A stretch of DNA of 64,000 nucleotides from Tectiglobus diatomicola (GTDB taxonomy: Bacteria > Pseudomonadota > Alphaproteobacteria > Rhizobiales > Hyphomicrobiaceae): NCBI GenBank assembly GCA_039583345.1, contig JAZDSJ010000005.1, positions 62,001-126,000 on the forward strand, given 5' to 3'. This document shows, piece by piece, positions 10,212 to 19,135 of this stretch. The notes under the pieces are model-generated. The model was not told the DNA's origin. It did no database searches and saw only the letters and a list, made by a program, of their open reading frames with translations. The position numbers and the translations under genes were made by a program. The stretch's first letter is position 1. The number at the start of each line of letters is the position of its first letter.

Positions 10212-11040
10212 TTACTGTTCTAAAGAATTTAGAAAAGCAATAAGTTGATCTTTTTCTAGTTTCGAAAGTTTTGTGAATTAGTTGCGAGTTTCTTGTGCTT
10301 CACCACCATGCCATAAGATTGCCTTCATCAAGTTTCTTGCACGTCCGTTATGTAAGTAAAAATTATTGCCATTCACAGTTTTTGTTAGTCCAATTCCCTA
10401 GAGAGGTGGCGAGCGCCATTCACTGTCGGTAGCATGCCCTTCGGGACGCTTATCAACTAATCCAGGTCCCATATTATGCAAAAGTAAATCTGTATATGGC
10501 CAGATAATTTGATCTTGTAAATTTGCATTAGGAGAATTTTGCCTTGTCTTGTTTTTAAGTTGGTGTACGCAAGAATACCTTTGAGCCATCATTTAATAGA
10601 GTGACTATCTCATCATACGAAATGTCTATGCGACCCTCGCTTAAATGACCTTGTACAGCAAGTTTCTGTAATTGAAAGCCATAGGTTGGCTCGAGAATTG
10701 CCATAACTTTTTTAAAACCCAGTAGCTTTTATGTTCTAGTGTTTTGGGTGGAATTGAAAGACGTAGTACAAGTGAAGCTGAATTTTCGTTAGGCTTCATC
10801 CCGTACGACACTCGTCCGCGTCCTTTGTACTAATGGCATTGTTCACATGATCTTGCATTATATAACGGACTTAATCCGTCAGACGATTTTGTTGAAGCTG
10901 GAGAAGAAACCCATATTTTTTTGAAAAATGCTTCACCAATCTTAAAAACGAATCTTTCTTTAAGAGAAAGATTTCCAGATAGATGCGAAAAAGCTCCGAA
11001 TAGCCATCATTAATAGCTTCCTGAATAATACGTTAAGATA
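10212..11040 (-). pseudogene. Di-haem c-type oxidoreductase (DUF1111 / thiol oxidoreductase-like), decayed
   Basis: Remnant of a periplasmic di-haem cytochrome of the type encoded beside imelysin genes. Visible blocks in order are: SSPASTKSSDGLSPLYNARS followed by the haem site CEQCH (10833-10847); an in-frame TAG directly after it (10830-10832); SASLVLRLSIPPKT; then, in another frame, MAILEPTYGFQLQKLAVQGH and SYDEIVTLLNDG. A jump follows to IIWPYTDLLLHNMGPGLVD, implying an internal deletion of the middle region. After that comes EWRSPPL with TAG (10398-10400) where the family has Trp, then GIGLTKTVNGNNFYLHNGRA, another stop, and LEKDQLIAFLNSLEQ to the stop at 10212-10214. With stops, a frameshift and a deletion, it cannot be functional. 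The 5' boundary is approximate. Confidence 0.8.
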
Positions 11041-11946
11041 TAATGGTGTCGTCTTTAAGCTGACTCACAATATAATATAATTTAATTCTTATGTTTTAGC
11101 AGTCATTTAAGAAAATGGTAAAAAGTAGAGGCTATTTGACATGATAAGTAACAATGGTTACTTTGACTGACGATTAGGCTGGTTTAATCCGCAAAATTGA
11201 TCCCAAAATAGTAAGCCTTTAATAGAAAAATCTTTGTAAGTTTAGTTATAGTTTAAATCAGCCTTTATCATTCTATCGTGAATATTTCTAAAGTTTAGGG
11301 CTAAATAATTTGCGAACGTTAGAAGTCCGCTAGTTGCAGACAGAGCAAGAACATTTATAGTTTAATTCGTGAATGCATTTATACTTATGATAAAAAAATT
11401 TACAAAATATAAGCCTACTGGTCAACGAATCAAAGCAAGCTGTAAAATCATTCGTACTGTAATACATATTACCTAATTTCTAGTCCAACTTAACTCCCTA
11501 TTGTATAAACTATGATTAAATAGCATTAGCTCAATACCTGGAGTGTCAACAACACTTAATACATGAACGTTGCACTTTGGAATTATGATTTTGGTCAAAG
11601 CCTGATCTTAAAGTAATAGCAATATTCTGTACTGGAATTAACTTACCTCATAAAACTGAACTTCATAATTTCAGCTAAATCTGAGTTGTGTAATTGTTAG
11701 ATATAAAAAACTGCGGATTTAGGATGATCCTAGTCGTATTTGAATGATGTTGAGTTTTCAAACATATCGAATTAGATAAAAGTATTGTATTTGTAAACAA
11801 AGCAGTTTTAGAAATCACGTAATAAAAATTTAATAAACCTCGAAGTCACATTATTTATATACATGTCGTACATTGGTCTTATTTCCATAGCTAGTAATGA
11901 GACTGCAAATTTTGTAAGAGTGCATAATATGTAACGAAAGGTAACT
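11041..11946. other. Long non-coding stretch before recJ
   Basis: Stop-rich in all six frames. Neither a first imelysin gene (expected upstream of the di-haem gene) nor glpX (frequent upstream of recJ in alphaproteobacteria) could be recognised. Confidence 0.4.
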
Positions 11947-13773
11947 ATGGGTACTCGGGCAGATACACAGTCTTGGAATATCTTCGGAGGTAGCCAAGGT
12001 TTTTTAAACGTAAAGCGATCGATCCGCGGTCTTCACTGGAGAGAGAGATTAAAAAGTGAACAGCGTAATAATGCGATTGCAATATCACAACGTTATGCGT
12101 TACCAGAATTACTGGGACGTGTTTTGGCCTCACGGAATGTGGAATTAAATGAGGTTGATACTTTTTTAAGTCCAACATTAAAACATCTTATGCCTAATCC
12201 AAGCACCGTTCGAGATATGGATGTTGTTGCAGCTCGTATCGCGGATGCAATTGTAAGGAATGAGAAAATTGCTGTTTTTGGTGATTACGATGTCGACGGG
12301 GCGTGTTCTTCAGCATTGATGAAGCTTTTTTTAGGTTTTCATAACGTTAAATGTCGTACGTATATACCAGATCGATTGTTGGAGGGGTATGGTCCAAATT
12401 CAAGAGCGTTTGAAATATTAGCTGACGAAGGCGTCACTCTGATCATAACAGTTGATTGTGGTACAACAAGCTTTGAGCCGTTGATGCTTGCAAAGCGACG
12501 AGGTTTAGACGTTGTTATCATAGATCATCATCAGGCTGATGAACACCTTCCTGAAGCCATCGGTGTGGTTAATCCGAATCGCCACGATGATTTGTCGGGT
12601 CTTGGGCAGCTCTGCGCTGCTGGTGTAGTCTTCCTTGTTCTAGTTGCGGTTAGTCGTGAGCTGCGTAATCGACATTATTATACCGCAACTCCACCAGACC
12701 TTATGCAACTTCTTGATCTTGTTGCGCTTGCAACGGTTTGTGACGTTGTTCCTCTTACGGGGCTAAATCGAGCATATGTAAATAAGGGATTACGAGTAAT
12801 GCATAGGCGTAACAATGTTGGTCTTACCGCATTATTTGATGCTGCAGGTCTGAAGCAATCTCCGACGTGTTATCATTTAGGCTTTGTGCTTGGTCCACGT
12901 ATCAACGCAGGTGGCAGGATTGGGAACTCAGAACTTGGCGTGTCTTTGTTGGCAACAGAAGATGTTACGAGAGCAACTAATATTGCTATACAACTTGATA
13001 AGTTGAATCGTGAACGCAAAATAATTGAAGCTGAAATGCTAGCTGCAGCAATGGTTGAGGGAGAAAGGCTCGTCGATACCGACCCTGAATTAGCTATAAT
13101 AATTTTAAGTTCTCAATCATGGCACAAGGGAGTGGTTGGTTTAGTAGCCAGCCGTCTAACTGAACGTTTTAATCGACCATCATGCGTTATTTCATGGGAT
13201 GGTGGGGGGTATGGTACAGGTTCATTGCGTTCTATTTCCGGTGTTGATATTGGTGCAGCTGTTCGTGCAGCTGTTGTTACTGGTCATCTTGTTAAAGGTG
13301 GAGGCCATGCTATGGCTGCTGGACTTACTGTAAAACAGGATAATTTTACTAATCTTAGCCGTTTTTTCCTCGAGTATCTTAATACGTCCGCATCACGCGC
13401 GCGTGAGGCAGCAGTGTTGGAACTAGATGGTGCGCTAACGCCACAAATTGTTACGCCTGAGCTGATGGCTTTTTTAGAGCGTGCTGGCCCCTACGGACAG
13501 GGCAATCCACAGCCGCGCTTTGCTTTTGGAGCGCATGTGGTGAAATCTGCAAAGGTTGTTGGGGATGCACATGTACGATGTGTGCTGCAAAGCAGCGATG
13601 GGGATAAGCTTAATGCTATTGCCTTTCGCTCGAGCGGTCAGCCTCTGGGTCAACTTTTACTAGACGTTTATGGTAGACCTATACATATTGCGGGTACTTT
13701 GCGTCGCGATACTTGGGGTGGGCATGATAAAGTAGAGCTATTCATTGATGATGCCGTCGATCCTAGTAAATAG
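11947..13773 (+). CDS. recJ: Single-stranded-DNA-specific exonuclease RecJ
   Basis: 5'-3' single-strand exonuclease of the DHH superfamily, used in RecF-pathway recombination and mismatch repair. Metal-binding motifs are VFGDYDVDGACSSAL near residues 110-125, TVDCGTTS, and VVIIDHHQ around residue 187-194 (the DHH signature). GPRINAGGRIGNSELG and the DHHA1 motif VKGGGHAMAAGL near residue 450 follow, with a C-terminal OB-like domain from about residue 490. The 608-residue length is normal. The start is ATG 11947, preceded by GAAAGG. It lies 260 bases upstream of nuoG on the same strand, an unusual neighbour. Confidence 0.95.
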   Translation: MGTRADTQSWNIFGGSQGFLNVKRSIRGLHWRERLKSEQRNNAIAISQRYALPELLGRVLASRNVELNEVDTFLSPTLKHLMPNPSTVRDMDVVAARIADAIVRNEKIAVFGDYDVDGACSSALMKLFLGFHNVKCRTYIPDRLLEGYGPNSRAFEILADEGVTLIITVDCGTTSFEPLMLAKRRGLDVVIIDHHQADEHLPEAIGVVNPNRHDDLSGLGQLCAAGVVFLVLVAVSRELRNRHYYTATPPDLMQLLDLVALATVCDVVPLTGLNRAYVNKGLRVMHRRNNVGLTALFDAAGLKQSPTCYHLGFVLGPRINAGGRIGNSELGVSLLATEDVTRATNIAIQLDKLNRERKIIEAEMLAAAMVEGERLVDTDPELAIIILSSQSWHKGVVGLVASRLTERFNRPSCVISWDGGGYGTGSLRSISGVDIGAAVRAAVVTGHLVKGGGHAMAAGLTVKQDNFTNLSRFFLEYLNTSASRAREAAVLELDGALTPQIVTPELMAFLERAGPYGQGNPQPRFAFGAHVVKSAKVVGDAHVRCVLQSSDGDKLNAIAFRSSGQPLGQLLLDVYGRPIHIAGTLRRDTWGGHDKVELFIDDAVDPSK

Positions 13774-14033
13774 ATAATTAGTTATATATGCGTGTATATA
13801 TGGACCAATTTAAAGAATATATGATAATTTTAAACTGTAAGATTTGTAATTATTATCGCTCAGAATACAAATAGCCAAGTCTGACTATTTATATTCTTGT
13901 CCGCGCCAAATCGCCCTAAAGGCATATACGTTGTAGCTATGGCGTTTAAGCCGTTCTCGTTGTACGTTCAAATCATAGGTGAAAGCTTCGCAGTTACCTA
14001 TTATGTAATAATGACCGATATCAAAGGAAAAAA

Positions 14034-16097
14034 ATGCCAAGAAAGCTCATCATTGACGGTGAAGAGGTTGAGGTTGATAGTGGTAGCAGCTTGTTACAAG
14101 CGTGTGAACTGGCTGGTCGCGAGATTCCACGATTCTGTTATCACGAGCGTCTTTCTATCGCCGGAAATTGCCGTATGTGCCTTGTTCAGGTTGACGGTAT
14201 GCCTAAACCTGTCGCCTCTTGTGCTATGTCTGTGGGTGACATTCGTCCTACGCGAGATGGATCACCAAACATAATTGATACGCGCTCTGAGTTGGTTAGA
14301 AAAGCACGCGAAGGCGTGATGGAATTTCTTTTGATCAATCATCCACTTGATTGTCCTATTTGTGATCAGGGCGGCGAGTGTGATTTACAAGACCAAGCCA
14401 TGGCTTATGGTGTGGGGGGAAGTCGATTTGAAGAAAACAAACGGGCTGTTGATTCGAAATATTTTGGGCCTCTCATTAAAACTTCAATGTCACGATGTAT
14501 TCAATGCACCCGATGTGTTCGCTTTATGACAGAGATCGCTGGTGTAGAAGAGCTTGGTGCCATAGGGCGCGGTGAAGATATGGAAATTACAACCTATCTC
14601 AAAAACGGTATTAATTCTGAGCTTTCAGCGAATGTTGTAGATTTGTGTCCAGTTGGTGCGCTTACTCATCGCCCATGGGCTCACAATGCTCGCCCCTGGG
14701 AATTGCGCAGAACCGAATCCATCGATGTGATGGACGGACTTGGTTCAGCTATCAGTATTGATACGCGTGGTCGCGAAGTTGTCCGAATTTTACCTAGACT
14801 TAACGAAGACATTAATGAAGAGTGGATTTCAGATAAAGCCCGTCATGTGGCAGATGGTTTGAAGACGCAACGGTTGGATCGACCTTACATTCGAAAAGAC
14901 GGCAATCTTGTTCATGTGAATTGGGACGAAGCACTCGAATATGTTGCTAGCCGAATCAGCGCTTCCGACCCAAAACGCATTGGGGCTGTAGTTGGCGATA
15001 TGGCTGGAGCAGAAGAGATGTTCGCCCTTAAAGACTTAATGCAGCGCCTGGGTGTTTCCAACATCGATTGCCGGCAGCATAGCGAAGTCTTTAATCCTGC
15101 CTGGGGCCGTGCTTCATATCTTTTTAACCCAGGTATCGCTGCAATAGACGAAGCTGATTCTATTGTTTTAATAGGAACTAACCCGCGACACGAAGCGGCA
15201 GTTCTTAACGGGCGTATTAGAAAACGATGGCGCGATGCTGCCATTAATATAAGTGTAATTGGAGAGCCGCATGATTTAACTTACCCCTATACGTATGTAG
15301 GATCAGGTGGACCGGCACTGGCATCCATGGAGCGCGATGGACTAGGCGATGTTAAGCGTCCCATGTTTATCATTGGTCCAGGTGTTTATAGTCGGCCTGA
15401 TGGAGAGGTGGCTTTGGCTAGAGTCGCTAGACTTGCCAAGTCGCTAGGAGCCATCAAGGAAGATTGGAATGGTTTTGCTGTATTGCATAGAACAGCGTCC
15501 CTGGTCGCAGGTCTGGACCTTGGATTTGTACCAGGTGTCGGTGGTTATGCAACTTCTGAAATTGTGAGTGGCAATATTGATGTTGTATACAACTTGGGTG
15601 TGGATGAAATTGACATATCCTCTGACGCATTTGTGATTTACCAGGGCACCCATGGTGATCGTGGTGCCCATCGTGCAGATGTTATATTGCCAGGTGCTGC
15701 TTACACAGAGAAAGCAGCGACTTATGTAAATACTGAGGGCAGAGTGCAGCAATCGTTAAGAGCAGCTTTCCCTCCAGGAGATTCACGCGAAGATTGGACG
15801 ATTATTCGGGCTCTGTCTGAACGTCTTAATCGAACTTTACCTTATGACAACGTTAAACAGTTACGTGATGCTATGTATAAAGATTCACCAGTTTTGGCAG
15901 ACAAAAGTGTCGGGTCGGGAGAAGATACTGTTGGTATAGATAATCTTATTAAACTTGAAGGGATAGCAAGTGTAGAGCCATATACATCGATTTCTACAGA
16001 TTTTTACCTTGATAATCCAATAGTACGTGCATCTGCAATAATGGCAGAATTAAGTGTTTTTAATCAGGCTAATAAAACGCCAATAGCGGCAGAATAA
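14034..16097 (+). CDS. nuoG: NADH-quinone oxidoreductase subunit G
   Basis: Iron-sulfur subunit of the peripheral arm of complex I, passing electrons from NuoF toward NuoI and NuoB. The N-terminal 2Fe-2S ferredoxin domain has Cys35, Cys46, Cys49 and Cys63. HPLDCPICDQGGECDLQD gives the His-Cys3 4Fe-4S ligands, and CIQCTRC with a later Cys (VVDLCPVGAL) the next cluster. The rest is the molybdopterin-oxidoreductase-like domain without a cofactor. At 687 aa it has the length of the alphaproteobacterial/mitochondrial 75-kDa form. The start is ATG 14034 behind AAAGGA. It opens the nuoG-N operon; nuoA-F are absent from the window. Confidence 0.96.
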   Translation: MPRKLIIDGEEVEVDSGSSLLQACELAGREIPRFCYHERLSIAGNCRMCLVQVDGMPKPVASCAMSVGDIRPTRDGSPNIIDTRSELVRKAREGVMEFLLINHPLDCPICDQGGECDLQDQAMAYGVGGSRFEENKRAVDSKYFGPLIKTSMSRCIQCTRCVRFMTEIAGVEELGAIGRGEDMEITTYLKNGINSELSANVVDLCPVGALTHRPWAHNARPWELRRTESIDVMDGLGSAISIDTRGREVVRILPRLNEDINEEWISDKARHVADGLKTQRLDRPYIRKDGNLVHVNWDEALEYVASRISASDPKRIGAVVGDMAGAEEMFALKDLMQRLGVSNIDCRQHSEVFNPAWGRASYLFNPGIAAIDEADSIVLIGTNPRHEAAVLNGRIRKRWRDAAINISVIGEPHDLTYPYTYVGSGGPALASMERDGLGDVKRPMFIIGPGVYSRPDGEVALARVARLAKSLGAIKEDWNGFAVLHRTASLVAGLDLGFVPGVGGYATSEIVSGNIDVVYNLGVDEIDISSDAFVIYQGTHGDRGAHRADVILPGAAYTEKAATYVNTEGRVQQSLRAAFPPGDSREDWTIIRALSERLNRTLPYDNVKQLRDAMYKDSPVLADKSVGSGEDTVGIDNLIKLEGIASVEPYTSISTDFYLDNPIVRASAIMAELSVFNQANKTPIAAE

Positions 16098-16109
16098 GGG
16101 AATGCAGTG

Positions 16110-17180
16110 ATGTCAATCTGGCAAAATGCAACTGAAATTTTGTGGTTATATGGTTGGCCACTTTTTCTTATGGTAATCCAAAGCCTGGCGCTTATGGTCG
16201 TGTTGCTGCTCATGATTGCATATTTGCTTCTCATGGATCGTAAGGTCTGGGCTGCAGTGCAGATGCGTAAAGGTCCTAATGTCGTTGGTCCATTTGGTTT
16301 GTTTCAATCCTTTGCCGATCTGTTGAAGTTTGTACTCAAAGAACCAATAATTCCAGCTGGCTCTGACAAGGCAGTTTTTCTTCTTGCACCAATAGCAACG
16401 ACGTTGTGTGCATTGGCGGCGTGGGCTGTGATTCCAGTAAATAAAGATGGCTTCGGAACCTGGGTTATTTCAGACTTGAATGTTGGTATTCTTTACATAC
16501 TCGCGATTTCATCATTAGGCGTTTATGGTGTAATTATGGGTGGATGGGCTTCAAATTCGAAGTATCCGTTCATGGGAGCACTTCGCTCTGCTGCACAAAT
16601 GATTTCCTATGAAGTATCAATTGGTTTGGTTATTGTTTGCGTGTTGTTGTGCGTTGGTTCTCTAAACATGACTGCTATAGTTGAAGCTCAAAAAGGAGCC
16701 TATGGTCTCCTGAATTGGTTTTGGCTGCCTTTATTTCCAATGTTTGTGGTGTTTTTTATATCTGCTCTTGCGGAAACAAATCGGCCGCCATTCGATTTGC
16801 CAGAGGCCGAGTCTGAACTAGTTGCTGGCTTTATGGTTGAATACGCTTCAACTCCTTATTTGTTGTTTATGTTGGGTGAATATGTTGCGATTACTACTAT
16901 GTGTGCATTGACGACAATATTATTTTTAGGTGGTTGGCTACCTCCAGCTGATATATGGCCGATCAACCTGGTTCCAGGAATTTTATGGTTTATCATCAAA
17001 GTGGTATTTGTGTTCTTTATGTTTGCTATGGTCAAAGCTATGGTCCCTAGATACCGTTACGATCAACTAATGCATTTAGGGTGGAAGGTGTTTTTGCCGC
17101 TATCGTTAGTCATGGTTATTTTAGTGGCTGCAACATTGCAATTTGGTAACGATCTGCTGCCCAGTTTAGGTAATTTGTAA
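16110..17180 (+). CDS. nuoH: NADH-quinone oxidoreductase subunit H
   Basis: Membrane subunit at the junction of the two arms of complex I that helps form the quinone chamber. Diagnostic stretches are MDRKVWAAVQMRKGPNVVGP, LKFVLKEPIIPAGSDK, SAAQMISYEVSIGL and ALAETNRPPFDLPEAESELV. The 356 residues form about eight helices. Start: ATG 16110, with AAGGG at 16096-16100. A GTG directly in front (16107) is in frame but offers worse spacing. It follows nuoG by 12 bases. Confidence 0.96.
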   Translation: MSIWQNATEILWLYGWPLFLMVIQSLALMVVLLLMIAYLLLMDRKVWAAVQMRKGPNVVGPFGLFQSFADLLKFVLKEPIIPAGSDKAVFLLAPIATTLCALAAWAVIPVNKDGFGTWVISDLNVGILYILAISSLGVYGVIMGGWASNSKYPFMGALRSAAQMISYEVSIGLVIVCVLLCVGSLNMTAIVEAQKGAYGLLNWFWLPLFPMFVVFFISALAETNRPPFDLPEAESELVAGFMVEYASTPYLLFMLGEYVAITTMCALTTILFLGGWLPPADIWPINLVPGILWFIIKVVFVFFMFAMVKAMVPRYRYDQLMHLGWKVFLPLSLVMVILVAATLQFGNDLLPSLGNL

Positions 17181-17297
17181 TTTAAACAAGCAATAGCTTT
17201 GTGTGGTATGAGTTTGCTACTAAGTTTTTTAGTGTCTAGCTACTTTCATTTTAGAGATTGCTTAATAATAGTTTTATTGGCTTAGGAGGTCATTTGT

Positions 17298-17786
17298 ATG
17301 GTAATCGTACAAAACATAAAGTCATTGTTTCTTACGGAATTCGTATCGGCATTTTTCCTCACAATGAAGTATTTCTTCCGACCTAAACACACATTAAATT
17401 ATCCTTTCGAAAAAGGGCCAATAAGCTCACGCTTCCGAGGCGAACATGCACTCAGGAGGTATCCCAATGGAGAAGAGCGTTGCATCGCATGTAAACTATG
17501 TGAAGCGATTTGTCCAGCCCAAGCAATCACCATTGAAGCGGGACCGCGGCGAAATGATGGCACTCGACGTACTACAAAATACGATATTGATATGACAAAA
17601 TGTATATATTGCGGCTTGTGCCAGGAGGCGTGTCCCGTTGACGCAATAGTTGAAGGTCCCAACTTCGAGTTTGCCACGGAGACACGTGAAGAACTTTTTT
17701 ATAATAAGGAACGTCTTTTGGTGAACGGTGATCGTTGGGAACGTCAAATAGCTAAAAATATAGGAAGTGATGCAAGATATCGTTAG
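17298..17786 (+). CDS. nuoI: NADH-quinone oxidoreductase subunit I
   Basis: The 8Fe ferredoxin subunit of complex I carrying clusters N6a and N6b. The two Cys motifs are CIACKLCEAICP from Cys62 and CIYCGLCQEACP from Cys102, each followed by a proline. An N-terminal amphipathic segment (FLTEFVSAFFLTMKYFFRPK) anchors it to the membrane arm. The start is ATG 17298 behind a perfect AGGAGG. The gap from nuoH (117 bases) is larger than elsewhere in the operon. The C-terminus ends ANNIGSD-like as ERQIAKNIGSDARYR, normal for alphaproteobacteria. Confidence 0.96.
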   Translation: MVIVQNIKSLFLTEFVSAFFLTMKYFFRPKHTLNYPFEKGPISSRFRGEHALRRYPNGEERCIACKLCEAICPAQAITIEAGPRRNDGTRRTTKYDIDMTKCIYCGLCQEACPVDAIVEGPNFEFATETREELFYNKERLLVNGDRWERQIAKNIGSDARYR

Positions 17787-18135
17787 ATCTGTGGCTAAAG
17801 TTAAGACCTGGATTCGGTTGCTTTCGCAACTCACAGATGAAGAGTTGGCTATGTACGGCATGATAGCGAAAGATCAACATAATGTAGAGTTTGAGCATTT
17901 AGGAGCTCAAATTCTAGTCGGATTGTTTGCGTTCCTATTTTTAGCAGTTGGGATGTATGAAATGTTTCAAAATGGTATAACTGGTCTTGCTGCACTGTAC
18001 GCGTTAATAGCGGTTATTCCTAGTTTTTGGCTTCTTAAAAAGTTTCGAACTCGCCGTTTTTGGAATAAACACTGCTCAGCTGTTGCTCAAGAACAGATTA
18101 GGCGAACTACAATAGCAGATGGTAAAACGGATTAG
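17770..18135 (+). CDS. Small two-helix membrane protein inside the nuo operon, function unknown
   Basis: About 121 residues, lying between nuoI and nuoJ. It overlaps the end of nuoI by 17 bases and ends 4 bases before nuoJ, so it is translated as part of the operon. Hydrophobic segments are ILVGLFAFLFLAVGMYEMF and GLAALYALIAVIPSFWLL, followed by a basic tail (KKFRTRRFWNKH). The N-terminal third is soluble and acidic (LTDEELAMYGMIAKDQHNVE). I do not recognise the family. It matches no canonical bacterial Nuo subunit. The start could also be ATG 17851 or 17860. The tight overlaps suggest a real gene. Confidence 0.6.
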   Translation: MQDIVRSVAKVKTWIRLLSQLTDEELAMYGMIAKDQHNVEFEHLGAQILVGLFAFLFLAVGMYEMFQNGITGLAALYALIAVIPSFWLLKKFRTRRFWNKHCSAVAQEQIRRTTIADGKTD

Positions 18136-18139
18136 AACA

Positions 18140-18778
18140 ATGGGGTTGACTGCAGTTTTCTTTTATATTTTCGCAAGTGTTGCCGTGTTATCAGCATCAA
18201 TGGTTATCGTGGCGCGTAACCCAGTACATGCCGTGCTTTTCTTAATTGCAACTTTTTTCAATGCTGCTGCTCTGTTTGTTCTGCTTGGAGCAGAATTTCT
18301 AGCCATGCTACTAGTTATTGTTTATGTCGGCGCAGTTGCAGTGCTTTTCCTATTTGTTGTAATGATGCTTGATGTCGATTTTGCAGAGTTAAGAGCGGGA
18401 TTTATAAAAAATGCTCCGCTCGGAGCAATTGTAGGTACACTTTTACTAGCAGAGCTTATATTAGTAATTGGATTTAGCCAATACTCATCTAATATTGTAG
18501 GTCAGCCTGCCATTGCAATTGACTCTAACGTTACAAATACAGAGGCAATCGGGCGTGTTCTGTATACCAAATACATCTTCTTCTTTCAGAGCGCAGGTCT
18601 AATTCTCCTAGTTTCCATGATTGGTGCCATAGTTCTTACATTACGCCATAAACAAGGCGTAAGACGTCAGAATATCTCAGTTCAGGTTTCCCGAAGACCT
18701 GAAGACTCTGTAGAGATAGTGCCAATCGTATCAGGTCAGTCCATCATTCCATCTCGTGATGAGGAAGGCTTTACATGA
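18140..18778 (+). CDS. nuoJ: NADH-quinone oxidoreductase subunit J
   Basis: Membrane-arm subunit of complex I (ND6 homologue) with five helices. Typical features are ASMVIVARNPVHAVLFLIAT in helix 2 and LAMLLVIVYVGAVAVLFLFV, containing the conserved pi-bulge helix 3. About 213 residues, with a soluble C-terminal tail. ATG 18140 (MGLTAVFFYIFASVAV) matches the family N-terminus and follows the preceding stop by four bases. A longer frame starts at ATG 18119, overlapping the upstream ORF. Confidence 0.94.
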   Translation: MGLTAVFFYIFASVAVLSASMVIVARNPVHAVLFLIATFFNAAALFVLLGAEFLAMLLVIVYVGAVAVLFLFVVMMLDVDFAELRAGFIKNAPLGAIVGTLLLAELILVIGFSQYSSNIVGQPAIAIDSNVTNTEAIGRVLYTKYIFFFQSAGLILLVSMIGAIVLTLRHKQGVRRQNISVQVSRRPEDSVEIVPIVSGQSIIPSRDEEGFT

Positions 18779-18818
18779 TATATCAGTTTAATTACTTAAC
18801 TTCAGAGGGATTGGTTTG

Positions 18819-19127
18819 ATGGAAGTCGGGATCAGTCATTATCTTACTTTTGCTGCGGTGCTTTTCACAATAGGTATTTTTGGTATCTTTCTCAATAGAA
18901 AAAATGTAATCGTGATATTGATGTCCATTGAGCTTATGTTGCTTGCAGTGAACATCAACCTTGTTACGTTCTCCGCATTCAACGCAGATCTTGTCGGGCA
19001 GATATTTGCTATGATGGTTTTGACAGTTGCTGCTGCTGAGGCTGCCATAGGTCTTGCAATTATTGTCGTCTATTTCCGCAATCGTGGATCAATAGCGGTC
19101 GAAGACATCAACATGATGAAAGGTTAA
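18819..19127 (+). CDS. nuoK: NADH-quinone oxidoreductase subunit K
   Basis: Three-helix ND4L homologue. Conserved glutamates within the membrane sit in MSIELMLLAVNINLV and AAAEAAIGLAIIV, as expected for proton translocation. The 102 residues are the standard length. ATG 18819 is preferred over the in-frame TTG immediately before it because GAGGGA at 18805-18810 is well placed. 40 bases after nuoJ. Confidence 0.95.
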   Translation: MEVGISHYLTFAAVLFTIGIFGIFLNRKNVIVILMSIELMLLAVNINLVTFSAFNADLVGQIFAMMVLTVAAAEAAIGLAIIVVYFRNRGSIAVEDINMMKG

Positions 19128-19135
19128 GTGCTGCT

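Noticed and set aside
13897..14274. 125-codon open frame overlapping the nuoG start
   Set aside because: It runs through the nuoG 5' end in another frame, has no ribosome site and resembles no protein; nuoG is certain.
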